NCBI GenBank assembly: GCA_013350335.1
Contig: CM023536.1
Span: 46,136,314 to 46,200,313 of the forward strand
Direction of reading: 5' to 3'
Source of the DNA: Chimonanthus salicifolius
Lineage: Eukaryota; Streptophyta; Magnoliopsida; Laurales; Calycanthaceae
Length of the DNA stretch: 64,000 nucleotides
Positions 10,036 through 22,330 of this stretch are shown piece by piece. The notes under the pieces are model-generated. The model ran no database searches. It was given only the letters and a program-made list of their open reading frames with translations, and was not told the origin of the DNA. The translations under genes were made by a program, and so were the position numbers. How positions within the stretch are numbered: the first letter of the stretch is position 1; the number at the start of each line of letters is the position of its first letter.

Positions 10036-11926
10036 CAGGGGTCAAAATATCGGCCGATACTGTGCGTATCGGCCGATATAATTCGGTTTTTCAACCACCG
10101 AATTATATCGGCCGATACGTATAGTATCGGCCGTACAAAAAAAAATTCGGCCGATATGTCCGAATTTTTGACCGAATTATCGGTCATCATATCGGCCGAA
10201 TTTTAAAAATTCGGTTTTTTGTTTTTTTTTTTTTTTAAAAAAAAAAAAATTTCATAATAAATATCGGCCGAGATGACCGATATATCGGTCCAAATCTCGG
10301 CCGAATCTGGGCCGAATCGGCCGTTTTTTCCCCCTGAAAACAGTAAATCTCGGGCCTGGGCCCAACTCAAGTTCGGCGATATTTTTCCGATATATCGGAC
10401 GATATCTCATGTCCGATATATCGGACGAGATCTCACCTGTCAACCAATTTCTCCCCATCACATCTCTGTGTACAGCGGACTGCAGGATTCGGCTGGTCCG
10501 GCATGCCTGAATATTTTATTATTTTTTTTAAATCCAAAAAATCGAACCGGTCCAATTTTTTCCTATAAATACCATTCACCTACATCTAAAATTTCACACC
10601 TTATTTTCAAAGAGAAAATCAGATTTTACTATTTATCTTTAAAAAAAAAATTACACTCTTCATTACTTGATTTAAGTAAGTTCTAAACGACCCGGATTTG
10701 TTTGAAACCGAACGATCCAGACCGTTCAAAGGTTTCTTCATTTACAGATCTACTGATCTTGTAAGTTTTGTAATTTATTTCGATTTATCTGTATTTTATT
10801 TTAATTTTTTTAGCCAAAAATAACATAAAAGAAGTTAAAAAATGCTTGAAGTTAAATAAGATATGTAGTAATAAAAGCTTTATATAGGTATTATAATTTT
10901 TTTTCCATCTTAATGTATCTGTAGTTAGTTTTTGTGTACTTTGTTAGTTACTATTTTTTTTCATTTATTTATTCATTTTTGTTAACTATTTCAACATAAA
11001 ATAGCATAAATGAAAAAAAAAGTTAGAAAATGATAATACCTATAAAATAATAGATGAACATTTTTCATTTGCTCTTAGTTACTGTTACTAACATGTTAAA
11101 ATTTACAGCAACATTTTTTACATTCACTTACTCCTTATTTTAATTATTTCATTATTATCTATGGACTATGATATATAAATGTTAGTAAATGGTAAAACCT
11201 ATAAAATAATACATGAAATTTTTTTATTTGTTGTTATTTAATGTATACTAACTTCTTTTACAGGGATGAAATTTTTTTCCTTTTATTTTATTTCTTTTTG
11301 TAATTATTTCATTATTATCTATGGACTATGACATATAAATGTTAGAAAATGGTAAAACCTATAAAATAATACATGAAATTTTTTTATTTGCTGTTATTTA
11401 ATGTATACTAACTTCTTTTACAGGGATGAAATTTTTTCCTTTTATTTTCTTTATTTTTGTAATTATTTCATTATTATCTATGGTCTATGATATATAAATG
11501 TTAGAAAATGGTAAAACCTATAAAATAATACATGAAATTTTTTTATTTGCTGTTATATAATGTATACTAACTTCTTTTACAAGGATGCAATTTTTTCCTT
11601 TTATTTTATTTCTTTTTGTAATTATTTCATTATTATCTATGGACTATGATATATAAATGTTAGAAAATGGTAAAACCTATAAAATAATACATGAACTTTT
11701 TTTATTTGATGTTATTTAATGTATAATAACTTCTTTTAAAGGGATGCAATTTTTTCCTTTTATTTTATTTCTTTTTGTAATTTTCACCATTTTATTACTA
11801 TTTATATAATTTCTCACTATCGTAACTTCAAAAATATATTAGAAGATGTAAATGTCCGATATTTTATGAAAAAATTACATATTCAATAAGCTCATAATTT
11901 TCTGCATTTGCTGTAATTTTTTTGGA

Positions 11927-11958
<32 letters not shown>

Positions 11959-12064
11959 CGGGGAGGAGAGAGAAAAAGTTCGGCCGATATATCGGCCGAA
12001 CCGATATATCGGCCGATATGAAAAATCGGCCGGGATAACGGCCCGGCCGATTTTTTTACCCCTG
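10036..12064. mobile_element. Non-autonomous hAT element (2029 bp)
   Basis: Terminal inverted repeats CAGGGGT and ACCCCTG with an 8-bp target duplication CTTGAACC (10028-10035 and 12065-12072), both typical of the hAT superfamily. The empty site is present in copy B near 44400. Subterminal regions are packed with atcggccgat motifs in both orientations. No transposase is encoded. Confidence 0.9.
11130..11790. repeat. Four tandem copies of a ~160-bp unit inside the hAT element
   Basis: The landmark atggactatgatatataaat starts at about 11161, 11321, 11480 and 11639 (one copy has ggtct), giving a period of 159-160 bases. The array is AT-rich and has no open frame. Confidence 0.8.
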
Positions 12065-13212
12065 CTTGAACCCCACTAACTTAATCTCACTTGGACTTGG
12101 GCTGGTTTTGGAGTAAGGCTAGGTTAGATTCAGAAATTCTCAATTTCTGAAAAAAGAGAGTAAGTGATGGATTTGTCCGAAAGGTTATTGTTTATATATG
12201 TGGTTGAACAAAAATTATTTTAATTGAATTAATTAAGTCACATTTTTAAATACTTAAAATTTGATTAGTTTAAATTATTCTTTTAATCTTTAAATTTCAA
12301 AATCTTTAAAAATATAACTTTCCAACACACCCATCACTATTCTATTTAATGAACTCCATATTTAGGTGGCCGGCATTATACACCGCAGATGTGTGCAGGT
12401 AACCATTTGATATAATTAATTAAGATCAGACATGAATCCATCACACCCTACCGTAATTGTAAAAGGCCTTTGTTATCATCTCGTCTAATTATCCCATGTA
12501 AATGGGTTCAACACATATAATTGGACTTAGTAGGATTTTACAATTATATCTTCCCTGGGCTAGGTTCAGGTCGGGTTCTGCCCTCTGACAACTCAAGCCT
12601 GTTTATATTGCAGAAGCCCAAGGCTACCCAAGGCCCATCAGGCTTTTGAGGGGCTAATATTTTTAAAGTTTTGAATTTTAAGATATTTCATTGAAGTATT
12701 TGCTTGTTATATCTATGCATACCCTTTAAAATGGAATATCTAAATTACCCTTTCAAAACCGTTTAAATGACAAAAATTAAAAGCACAAAGCTTGTCCCAC
12801 TGTATAAAAATAGGTGTATCCACATTACCCTTCTCGAATATTTCTAATTTTTAAAAACCTATTTTATTTCTTATACTTTTTTTTTTTTGAATTTATGTGT
12901 GAAAAATCGTAGAAAACCCAGCTTAAAAATATAAGCCCCAACAGTATTCTAGTGTTAAAGATTTGGCCCATCATCGGCGAAAGTCTTGACTAATTTATTA
13001 AATTTAATTATAAGTGTCAACTCAAAATAGATAAGATAAATAGATTTTTTTTTTAATTTATGTGTAAAAAACCGCAGAAAACCCAGCGTAAAACCCTATG
13101 GGTGATGCCCACTGCCCTTAGTTTACACTAACTTAGGCCATGGGGACTCGAACTTGGCACTTCATTGACGAGATAATGATTAACTTTTTGATGTTTTTTT
13201 ATTCCATTGTAC
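12065..13212. other. Intronic/intergenic sequence of copy A, paralogous to 44400-45470
   Basis: About 12065-12870 aligns with copy B at about 44400-45450. It contains no exon 2 of the dioxygenase. T-rich SINE-like pieces occur at the right end. Confidence 0.5.
13043..13165 (-). mobile_element. SINE-like insertion
   Basis: A T run at the left is followed by sequence related to the better-defined SINE at 45077-45195 (shared atttatgtgt / gaaaacccagc type stretch and a ccatggggactcgaac end). On the minus strand gttcgagtcccc resembles a tRNA B box, so the element would be a tRNA-derived SINE with its A tail at the left. Confidence 0.45.
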
Positions 13213-13574
13213 GGAGATAGTTGCATCATACGCATTGGAGGTGCAGAATGTTGCTATGAGTTTATTGGAGCATATGGGTAGAGCTTTAAGAATGGATGTT
13301 GAAGAGATGAGAGACATATTTTCCGATGGATTTCAAGGAAGGAGGAGTCATTACTATCCCCCATGTCTTCAACCTGACCAAGTGATTGGCCTCACACTGC
13401 ACTCGGATGCTCAGGGACTTAACCATCTTACTTCAAATAAATGAAGCTCAAGGTCTTGAAGTCAAGAAAGATGGGATGTGAGTTCCTGTCATGCCACTAC
13501 CAAATGCATTTGTGCTGAATATAGCAGACATGCTTGAGGTGAGTCTATTAAATTTATATTTCATTGACATTTTT

Positions 13575-13765
13575 TGATGATCAAAGTTTTCGGGTCTCTT
13601 AGAGCACTTGATTAATTTCAGGGCATGTGCTCTCCCTACTCACACACATTTGGTAATTATGCGGAGAGTGGTCCTTTGAGGTTGACTGAAAATTGAACTC
13701 AGAACTCCCACTTCTAGAATTGAATTCCTAGATAATCACTCTAATCCCATGAGTCATTAATTTCA
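13575..13765. mobile_element. Degenerate SINE-like sequence in intron 3 of copy A
   Basis: Order and wording of pieces (tagagcac, ttgattaat, a gtgtg-rich middle, aactcagaactcc) resemble the insertion at about 46660-46812. No target duplication was defined. Confidence 0.3.
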
Positions 13766-14048
13766 TACTCATTTTATTTTGTTTTTTGATATTCTTCTGC
13801 AGATGATAACCAATGGAATCTATCGTAGTGTTCTTCATCGAGCAACTGTAAATTCAGTGCAAGAGAGGCTCTCAGTTGCTGCATTTTACAGCCCCAGACT
13901 ATCAACTGAGAATGGTCCCTCGAGAAGTCTAATCAACCCACTGAACCTACCATTGTACAAAAGGGTGACTGTGGAAAAGTACATGAAAATTTTCTTTAGT
14001 CGGGAACTCAAAGACAAGTCAATGTTAGATCCGATGAAGATCGAATAA

Positions 14049-15069
14049 AGAAATTGAGTAAACACAGATATATTTCCACGTAAACTCAGCTGTAAAATAA
14101 AGACTGATATTTGTTGAACTTCAATTCTGTCAATGTGATATTGTGAATACATTGGTTATGTACTTCTTAGTTTTAGATACAGTATGAATACTATTCAGCC
14201 CATTTATTTAAAATATTGATCTGATCTGCCCGACTTTCTATGCAACTTGCACTATTTGAAATATTCGAAAGATAAATAATCTATTGTGAACTATTTTGTA
14301 AAAATTAGTGTAAACTTTCAATGACAACTTTTTAATTGCATTGTTGAATAATTTTAAAAAGTAATATCTCACAGTTTTCTTATATGCACTATAATCAACA
14401 TATCACTAATTTATAATTTAATTTGATAAAGTCAATATGTTGTTTAGACTTTAGAACAGTGAATGTTAATATAATCAAAATAAAATCCAAACAAATCAAT
14501 TAGAATTTTCGTGTAAGCAAGTGCCAATTCCAAGTTTAAACAGAGAATTTAAAGGGATACTTAGCCGGAGGCTTGAACCTTGTAGTATTTTTTTTTTTTA
14601 TGTCAATGGGTTTTGAAATTTTAAAATTTATCCTATGTTTGTAGTTTGCATGAGGCTGCATGCATTTAAAGTTTTATCCAACCTCTTTGAATTCGAAAAG
14701 AGGTTGAGTCTTATAGTTATTACCCTTAAAAAAAGAAAAGGGAGCTTTGAAATTTGAATTGTTATATCAAAAGACGACTATATATGAAACACGACTACAC
14801 GAGCACTTGCATTTGCATTGGAATCCACTGAGTCGTAAGGGACATCCATCTCTCATTCTATCTTAAATATTTCATTCTATTGTATAATGACCAAAATTTA
14901 GATTCATCTTTATTATAAATTATTAAATAATTTGTTGACAGTGTCATCAATATTTTAGATGGCATTAATCATATGAAGCTGATTTCATAAATTGATTTAG
15001 CTTAAAAATTAAACTGAGATTTTTATTTTAAATGAAATTGTTATACAAAATCACTATGTTTTAGCTATT
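14049..15069. other. AT-rich intergenic region
   Basis: No gene, repeat boundary or RNA recognised. It separates copy A from the next duplicated block. Confidence 0.4.
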
Positions 15070-15411
15070 TTGAAAATACTGAAAGATTTTATAATGTTTA
15101 AATATGCAAAAATTACTGTAGCAAATTGAAAGATCAATTGAAGTGGGTGAAAATCCGAAGAAGCAATAGCTTTAACCAGCCCTAATTTGAAGAAAAAAAC
15201 CAATTATCAGCAGGAGTTCTCATATCTCATAGTAAAATATGAATTAAAAGGAATTTCTTTTTTATTATATTTGTCAATTTGATTCACTATATAATTGATT
15301 AAATTAAACTTTTTAGATCAACGTAAAGTTATTTAATTACTTATAATATTTTTTTATAATATGAGTATTCTCTTCCCACATTTAAAGTGAAACAGAACAA
15401 ATTTTATCAAT
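15070..15411. repeat. Duplicated segment, left part (matches 38764-39100)
   Basis: Nearly identical to 38764-39100. The match is cut by the hAT insertion and resumes at 19315. Confidence 0.8.
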
Positions 15412-15447
15412 ACACAAAAGTTTTTATTATACTTTTTCTGCAGTACA

Positions 15448-17513
15448 ATGTCTAATCCTAATGAGAGGAATGATTTTATTGCGGAGAATGAGATAGATGC
15501 AACATCTAACTCTTCTAGATCCCAAAAAGATAGGAAAAGGACGTCGACTGTTTGGAATGATTTCCATTACGTAGAGATGAATGGAGTTGGGACTGCAATA
15601 TGCAATCATTGTTCGGGAGTATTTACAGGTTCGAGTAGTAGTGGAACTTCCCACTTGCGACGCCACTTGCTTTCTTGTAAGAAATATGATCCAACATAAT
15701 TGGGTGGCCATAATGAAACAGAGTGTGCCGATTCTCATTTAGAATTTGATCAACAACGTAGTATAGAGGATCTTGCGAGTATGATAATGTTGAATGGGTA
15801 TCCTTTTTCAATTGTTGAACATCAAGGGTTTATACGTTATTCGAGGAATCTTCAACCTCAATTTCAGCTTGTCTCAAGGAATATCATCAAGGGCATTTGT
15901 ATGGGTTTGTATGAGAAGATGAAAGATGAGTTATATAGGGATTTAGATTCCCTAACTAGTCATATTAGCCTTACCACTGATATGTGGACATCAATACAAA
16001 CTCTAGGCTACAGTTGTTTAACGGCACACTACATAGACGCCGAATGGAATTTGCAAAAAAGATTACTCCGTTTTAAAGTAGAACCTGTTCCTCATGATGG
16101 AGAAAACTTATTCAATTCTGTTTTCAAGAGCATGATAGATTAGAATATCGTTCGGAAGATATTCGCAATAACAGTCGATAACCATAGAGTAAATGATTCT
16201 TTGGTTTCAAAGCTTGTTGGGAAGTTGGGGGGAAGCTTAACACTTGGTGGTAGGCTATTTCATGTGCGTTGCTGTGCACATGTTTTAAATTTAATAGTCC
16301 AAGAAGGCATGAAGGTAATAAATAAGGATGTTGACAAGATTCGCGAAAGTGTCAAATATGTCAACGGGTCACAATCAAGGTTGAAAACCTTCAATGACAT
16401 GTGTAGGCAAGCTAGAATAAATTCCAACAAGAAGTTGATCATGGATGTCCCTACAAGGTGGAATTCCACATATAAAATGTTAGATGTGGCTTTGAAGTAC
16501 AAAGATGCATTCCAACGTTTGGAACATTTGGATGCCAATTATAAAGAGAAAGCAGGAGCGCCATCTTCGAGTGAGTGGGAGAATGCTGAAAAGATTTTTA
16601 AGCTTTTAGAACCGTTTTATACTGCTACAAATGTTTTTTCTGGTTCTAAATATCTCACCTCAAATTTATTTTTTTCTGAAGTTTGTGATATTCGGTTACA
16701 TTTATATGAACAATCAATCATTGCAGACGATATACTTGCCCCTATAGTGGATAAGATGTTTGGCAAGTTTGAGAAGTATTGGGACATTTGTAGCGTACCT
16801 CTGGCGATTGCACAATTCTTAGATCCTCAATATAAGATGAAGTTGATGGAGTTCTTTTATCCAAAATTTTTTGGGCCTAATGTTGCTGAGGATCAAATGC
16901 CTAAAATTCTATGTGATATTAAAGCTCTTCATAAAGAGTATGAGGGTAAATTGCCAATGCATAGTGCAAGAAGTCAATCGCCCATTTGTGGAATTGCTTC
17001 ATCGACGTCACATGGAACAAAACGGGTGAAAAGATTTTCGAAGTTTCTTGCTGAAAGTTCAAGTTCTGTTCGCAAATCAGATCTCGATTTATATTTGGAG
17101 GAACATGTCTTTCCGGAGTCTGATGAATTTGATGTGCTCCAGTGGTGGAAAAGCAATGCTCCCAAGTACCCTATTCTTGCAATGATGGCCCGTGATATTC
17201 TAGCCATTCCAGTGTCGACTGTTGCGTCAGAATCTGCTTTTAGTGTTGGAGGTAGATTTCTTGACCAATATCGCAGCGCTATGGATCCAGAAACTGTTGA
17301 AGCGTTGGTGTGTGGCCAAGATTGGTTGCGGAATCAAATGCAAGGTATTTTTAGTGCTTATTTAAATTTGTTGCCTCACTTTCCATTTATTTGATTGAAG
17401 TGTGTAACTGCATCTATATTTCTTATTTTATGTTAGGTGGAAAGAGTTTGGGCTTGGTTGAAGCTGGGGTTAGTAATATGAACTTGGGTTCTATGTGGAT
17501 TGATGAGTGGTAA
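15448..17513 (+). pseudogene. hAT-family transposase (RICESLEEPER/Daysleeper type), nonsense-mutated
   Basis: One continuous frame encodes a BED zinc finger (VWNDF, CNHC, HLRRHLLSC), the RNase H-like core (LTTDMWTS, ITVDN, CCAHVLNLIVQ, DVPTRWNSTY) and the C-terminal dimerisation domain (LDLYLEE, DVLQWW, IPVSTVASESAFS). The first exon runs to about 17345 (MQG); a small last exon from about 17437 ends at 17513. TAA at 15697-15699 and TAG at 16141-16143 interrupt the frame, which otherwise continues unshifted, so decay is recent. The core residues remain visible. The protein is not expected to be made intact. Confidence 0.88.
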
Positions 17514-18125
17514 TCCTTTATGTTTTAAATAAATTTTACCAATCAATGTCATTTGATTTTATGATTTTTTTTATTTTGACTTACACGATCTTTTTTGCTA
17601 ATGTAGTGCTGTGGACGACATGGATGCCTCAACTTTTGCAGCTCAACAATAATATTTGTGATGTTTGATTCTGATTTTGTTTAACTCTATTATATTAACA
17701 ATGATTATCCAATGTTTGAACCCCTCCCTAACATGATTATTTGCTTATTTTATGGGATGCAGGATTTTGACATGGATCCTCTTGGATGGATTGGTTGAAA
17801 AAGTCTTTTGCTTGAAAAGGTATCTTCTTTGGCTAATTATATAATTGAATTTTTAGTTGGGTTGGGTCTTTGGAATTTTTAAGCTCTTGGTTGGAATAGA
17901 TTCTGACTTTTATTTTTTTGTATGGGGAGAGAGAGATGCGACAAGTTGCTGTTGTTCTTTTTCAAGAATGTGCTTTCCCTTCAAGGTGTGTATTATGGCA
18001 TGGGGCTTGCCAAGGGCTCCTTACATTGATCTCCACTCATTTTCTTTCTATTTATTTCTACAGCAGCATGCAACTCATTAAGTATTTTTTATTTATTTTT
18101 CCTTTGGAATTGGAGTACTAACTAG

Positions 18126-18494
18126 GTTGGCATTGGTCCGAATCCGTCCCAAGAACATCTACTTGATGCTGTTCAGAACCATTTTATGTCACAGGTGAGT
18201 TTACTTTACAGATGTTTATTCCTTCTTATAGTTTGAACATCGAATTATCTGAATGAATGCTACCTATTATTCATTTACTTAATTTTTTCTAACTCATGAG
18301 ACTCTTTCTTCTTAAGAAATTTTCAAATTCAAGTTTACCATCTATTTACATACATTTCTTTCTAATCATCGAAAATCAACTTGTTCTTCTTCTTCTTGTT
18401 AAAGCTAGTTGATGAGGCAGATGTGATCGTTGAGTTTGCGCATGCTGCAAAGAGATTGAAGACTGAGCACGAGTGCTCTTCAAAGCTCAGCTGA
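18126..18494 (+). pseudogene. Fragment of SAP30-like histone deacetylase complex subunit gene, two exons
   Basis: Two exons with correct borders: 18126-18194 (23 codons, contains PNPSQEHLLDAVQNHFMSQ) and 18405-18494 (29 codons plus TGA, contains VDEADVIVEFAHAAKRLK). Both introns keep AG/GT signals and the junction is in phase. This resembles the Sin3-binding end of plant SAP30-like proteins, where a (S)KEQL...VQ.HF.SQ..DE..VI..F..AAKRLK pattern is expected. Those proteins join a histone deacetylase repressor complex in the nucleus. No upstream coding exon was recognised. The position inside the hAT insertion suggests capture of genomic DNA with introns. Confidence 0.65.
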
Positions 18495-19314
18495 ATTTTT
18501 TTTTTTCTCTATTCAATAATATACGAAATCTCAGTAACTAGTTTCCATTTCCCAAACAGATGTGAGCTGATTTATAGATTGTCGCAATCTTCTTAAAGTC
18601 CTCAAATTCGAAATGGGCTTAAATCCATATTCGAGAGCATAAAAAAGATGTATTTCATTTCTAAAATCTAACATTGATTTTTAATATGTTTCTTCCTTCA
18701 TTTCGTAATTTTGATGCTCCATTGGTTCTGAACAGCCTTCGTTGATCATTTTCAACCATCTAGTGCCTTTTCTTCTTTTCCTTGTATATGTAAATCCATT
18801 CTTTTCAAAAGGCTATGTAAAGCATTACGGTTTTGTAGTTTGAAATGATTGCACTGGGTACTATTGAATATCTCCCCAAAGTAGAGTTTGAGATCGAGGG
18901 TCGCATAGAATTTGGCTTGTAAGTAAGGGTCATGGGACACCCAAGTTTAATGGATTGTTGTATATCTTAATTAATTTTAAATGAAATTTGAATTTTAAAT
19001 TTTCAAACTCTAATTAGACTTAGAATAAAATCTGATTTATCGGATTCAGTGGCCTAAAATTAAAGTTAAAAAGTTTTAATTTTGGCTTTGTTAGCACTCA
19101 AGTAGCATTAGGGTCATATGATAGACCAAACAGACAAACGGGCCTTTACCGGGCCGCGGACTGTCCGAAAGCCCGATCGGGCCTGGCAGGACTCAAGACT
19201 AAACGGACACTGCATTTTCGGGCCAGGCCGCGGACGGTCCGATTAGCCTATCGGGCCGGGCCAGATCTTGTCGGGCTGGGCCGGATCAGGGTCCGATTAC
19301 AGGCCTACACAAAA

Positions 19315-20400
19315 CCACTCACAAGTTTAACAAATTTAATACATGAAGTAACTATAAAAAAGTCTAATTCAACCCCTTACTCTAATCTTAAAAAATTAGA
19401 CTTGTGGTCCTCCACCCTCCACCTTTAATTACACTTACACTTGAAGACAATCATTTTTATTGGTTTGTCTTTATATAAAACGTCTTGGCTTTTGGATTGG
19501 TAGATGTGAAAGGGCAAACAAAGGGAAAAGGTATTTAAAGTACCTCATTGAAAGTGAAAAGAAATGTCATTAATCAATATGTTAGATTACATCCGAAAGA
19601 TGGATTTTACAATTGAGACAAAAGATAGAAGTTTTTTTTACAAATTACTCTGCAGAAAATATGTTAAAATTAATATTTCAAAATTTTATCTTGTAGACAC
19701 GTGGAGTACGATTTGTGCTCTTGCCACAAATCATGTTTTTGTCCCCATTAATATAAAAATATTATTAATTAAAATTTATCCTTTAGATTTAATTAACTAT
19801 AAAATTAAATTTTAAATAAATGTATTTGTCTAATATTAAGCTTCAAATATAAATGGTGGAATATGGAACCAATATTTCTTAAATTAAAAATCAAAAGCTT
19901 ATCAATCTATATCTAATATAAAAGTACTTTAATTGGATCTATACAATTTATTTGACTGATAAATCCCAAAATATATCACGCGTCAAATTATTAGATAAAA
20001 AATCTGCAATGCTGTTTGGGCACACAAGATTACATGTGTGGGCTTAATTTAGCCTTTTGTGTCAGTGTGGGTACAATCTAGTGAGTTAAGTCAAATTGAG
20101 AGCTAAATTCTTGCTAATTCATTTTAAATTGGTGTCATTAGTGATATTTTTCATCTTCCAACCCATCCATTTTTAATTCTGGTCACTATATTAAATTTTG
20201 ACCAAAATTTGATGTTAGCTTTAAATTATTACCTAAATTATGAACTTTTGTATTTCATGAAGGTCCTTTATTTTAATATGATTTGTCGAGCAGAAAAGAT
20301 TAATGTATAAATGAGGTCAATAATTAAGAGATTTATATTAAACTATTTATATTGATCGATATTTTTAATTTTTGCTTAAATTAAGAGATTTATATTAAAC
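19315..20400. repeat. Duplicated segment, right part (matches 39110-40080)
   Basis: Continues the paralogy begun at 15070 and includes the third copy of the segment also found at 7220-7390. Contains an 83-codon frame at 19564-19815 shared with 39353-39604, which I do not regard as a gene. Confidence 0.8.
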
Positions 20401-21690
20401 TATTATTTCAGTGGCTTTTGAGAAAATTAAATTTAAATTTGAATAGATGATCAGATGAAAGTTGTTATCATCTTTGGTTTATGTGTTAGTAAAGATACGT
20501 GAGCAGCATGTACAAAATGACTTTTCCCTCATAAGACAAGGGCGAAAGGAGAAGACGACGTTACGCACATGACAACTGCTCTCACTAGACAAGATATTAA
20601 TCTATTCAAATAATGATATTTTCCTAAATTTTGATTTAATTGTTAGATAATTTATTCTTTGTGCATGAATGAATGGAGAAAACAGGACACAATGTAGAAA
20701 TATAAAATGAAATATCAAATTTAATGTCTTTGTCGGTGCTAAAATCATGGTACCAAATTGTTGAATGTATTCGAGTGATTAAATCGTGTAGTGAATTTCT
20801 ATGGTACGAAAATATTGGGTTGCTGAGATGTCAATATCCTTGCCAGGTTTCTCTACGGTTGACAAGTGGAGCCCTATTTTCAAACGGAAAGATAGGAGCA
20901 GTTGACAAGTGGAGTCCTATTTTCAAACTGAAGATAGGAGCAGCTGGATTTTTCACAAATTTTGGATTCCCCAAAGCGGTAGGACCTCGCGCACCACTAT
21001 GACCAAGTGCCTTGAGACTAGGGCTGCGTTTGGACGGGCCCCATGGGGTAATTCCCTGTTACGCTCATTTGATAATTAAAGAGTGAGGATAAAAATTTAA
21101 AAATTTAATTCTCATCCCATCGTTTAATACTCTTTTGAAGGTTGGAGTATTCACAATACTCTACCCCTCAATACCTTTTGCCTTTCTGTTTTTATCAATT
21201 AAATATTATAAAATTAAAATATTTCAAAAAAATATATATTATATAATTAAAAATAATAATATATTTCAAGTAATTAGAAATTTAATTTTGTTTAAAATTT
21301 ATTTTAAAAATATGTTAATATTTTCAACATGATACATTTGGATGATGGGTAAATTTTATGGGAGTTACCTTTAGTAGGGGTAACTGTAAGTAGGGATAAA
21401 CTGACATATTAACAATTTTATGAGTATTAATATTTTTTATTAAATCTATCTTAGTATAAATAATAAAAAGAGAACTTTATGAAACATAATTGCCAAAATA
21501 TCCTATTTTTAAGGAGTGATTCTGTCGAAATTTCGATAAAGTCTCGAAACTCCGAAAGAGTTTGAGGTTCATCATAATCTCTTTCGGAGTAATTAGCAAT
21601 TTATTCTCTTGTAAGTTTATTTTAAAAATATGTCAACATTTTCAACATGATGCATTTGGATGAGGGGTAAATTTTATGGCAGACCTTGCA
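20401..21690. other. AT-rich region with small tandem repeats
   Basis: No gene recognised. A 43-bp unit beginning gttgacaagtggag is repeated in tandem at 20858-20900 and 20901-20942. A stretch around atttggatga and taaattttatgg near 21290-21365 recurs at about 21610-21680, next to the break where the gypsy remnant begins. Confidence 0.5.
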
Positions 21691-22330
21691 GATCACCTCT
21701 TTGTTGGACAAAAGTAGGAGATAAAGCGCTACTAGGACCTGATCTAGTGCGTGAGACGTCAGAACAAATTGAAGTGATCAGATAACGTCTTAAGACAGCC
21801 CAGAGCAGACAAAAGAGTTATGCTGACAAAAGGCGACGACCTTTGGAGTTTCAGTTGGCGACCGAGTTTTCTTACGTGTGGCACCACGTCATGGAGTTCA
21901 ACGGTTTGGGCACAAGGGAAAACTATCACCTCGATATGTTGGACCCTTTGAGATCTTAAAGAGGATAGGAGAAATGGTCTATCAGTTGGATCTTCCTCAA
22001 GCTTTGGAGAGAGTAAATAGTACATTCCACGTGTCTATGTTAAGGAAGTACGAGGTTGATCCATCGCATGTGATAAGCTTTAAAGATATTGAAGTCTTAG
22101 AGGACCTAACTTTTGAAGAAGTGCCAGTCAAGATTCAAGGACACCGGACTTAAGAGCTCAGGAGGAAGTCTATTCCTCTAGTGCCAGTGCTGTGGCAACA
22201 TCGCGACGTGCAATATGAGATATGGGAACCTGAATCGACGATGCGAAAGCTGTACCCTGGCTTGTTCACAGGCCAAAAAGGTATAAGTTTGTTTTAAATT
22301 TCGGAACGAAATTTCTTTTAGGGGGTAGGA
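21691..22330 (+). pseudogene. Ty3/gypsy polyprotein remnant: integrase C-terminus and chromodomain-like tail
   Basis: Reading frames contain [53 protein letters not shown] and ELRRKSIPLVPVLWQHRD followed by WEPESTMRKLYPGLF. These are the last part of a gypsy integrase and the chromodomain-like end. A stop lies after VIR, a frameshift near the LEFQLATEF segment, and a TAA before ELRRKS. The remainder of the element upstream is absent. A purine-rich tract (ttttagggggtagga) directly precedes the LTR at 22331. Confidence 0.85.

Larger units (their letters stand above)
8786..14048 (+). pseudogene. SRG1-like dioxygenase, copy A (pseudogene)
   Basis: Recognisable pieces are the 3' part of exon 1 (about 8816-8935), exon 3 (about 13213-13538) and exon 4 (13803-14048, ending MLDPMKIE and a stop). 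Exon 1 has lost its start and N-terminus through a deletion relative to copy B, and one base is missing in the WGFFQ segment. No exon 2 was found between 8936 and 13212. Exon 3 has an extra base after HSDAQGL and a TGA replacing the Trp codon of the KDGMW segment; its acceptor AG also appears lost. Exon 4 is intact with YRSVLHRATVNS and ERLS, and its cag acceptor is good. The intron holds several insertions, including those at 9356-9540 and 10036-12064. Confidence 0.85.
15420..19305 (+). mobile_element. hAT insertion carrying a broken transposase and a captured gene fragment
   Basis: Comparison with the uninterrupted paralogue at about 39090-39120 places the insertion between two copies of TACACAAAA (15411-15419 and 19306-19314); the hAT-type duplication would be the inner 8 bases. 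The right end has the GGGCCGGGCC-rich subterminal sequence and an aggcct terminus typical of plant hAT elements. The left end starts directly with gtttttattatac and shows no matching inverted repeat, so it has probably been deleted. Confidence 0.75.

Noticed and set aside
10252..10686. Frames of 69 and 137 codons in the hAT element
   Set aside because: Non-autonomous element interior dominated by atcggccgat motifs; no domain.
19564..19815. 83-codon open frame conserved at 39353-39604
   Set aside because: The two copies differ at five bases and all five change the amino acid, so there is no sign of protein-level selection; the frame also matches no family.
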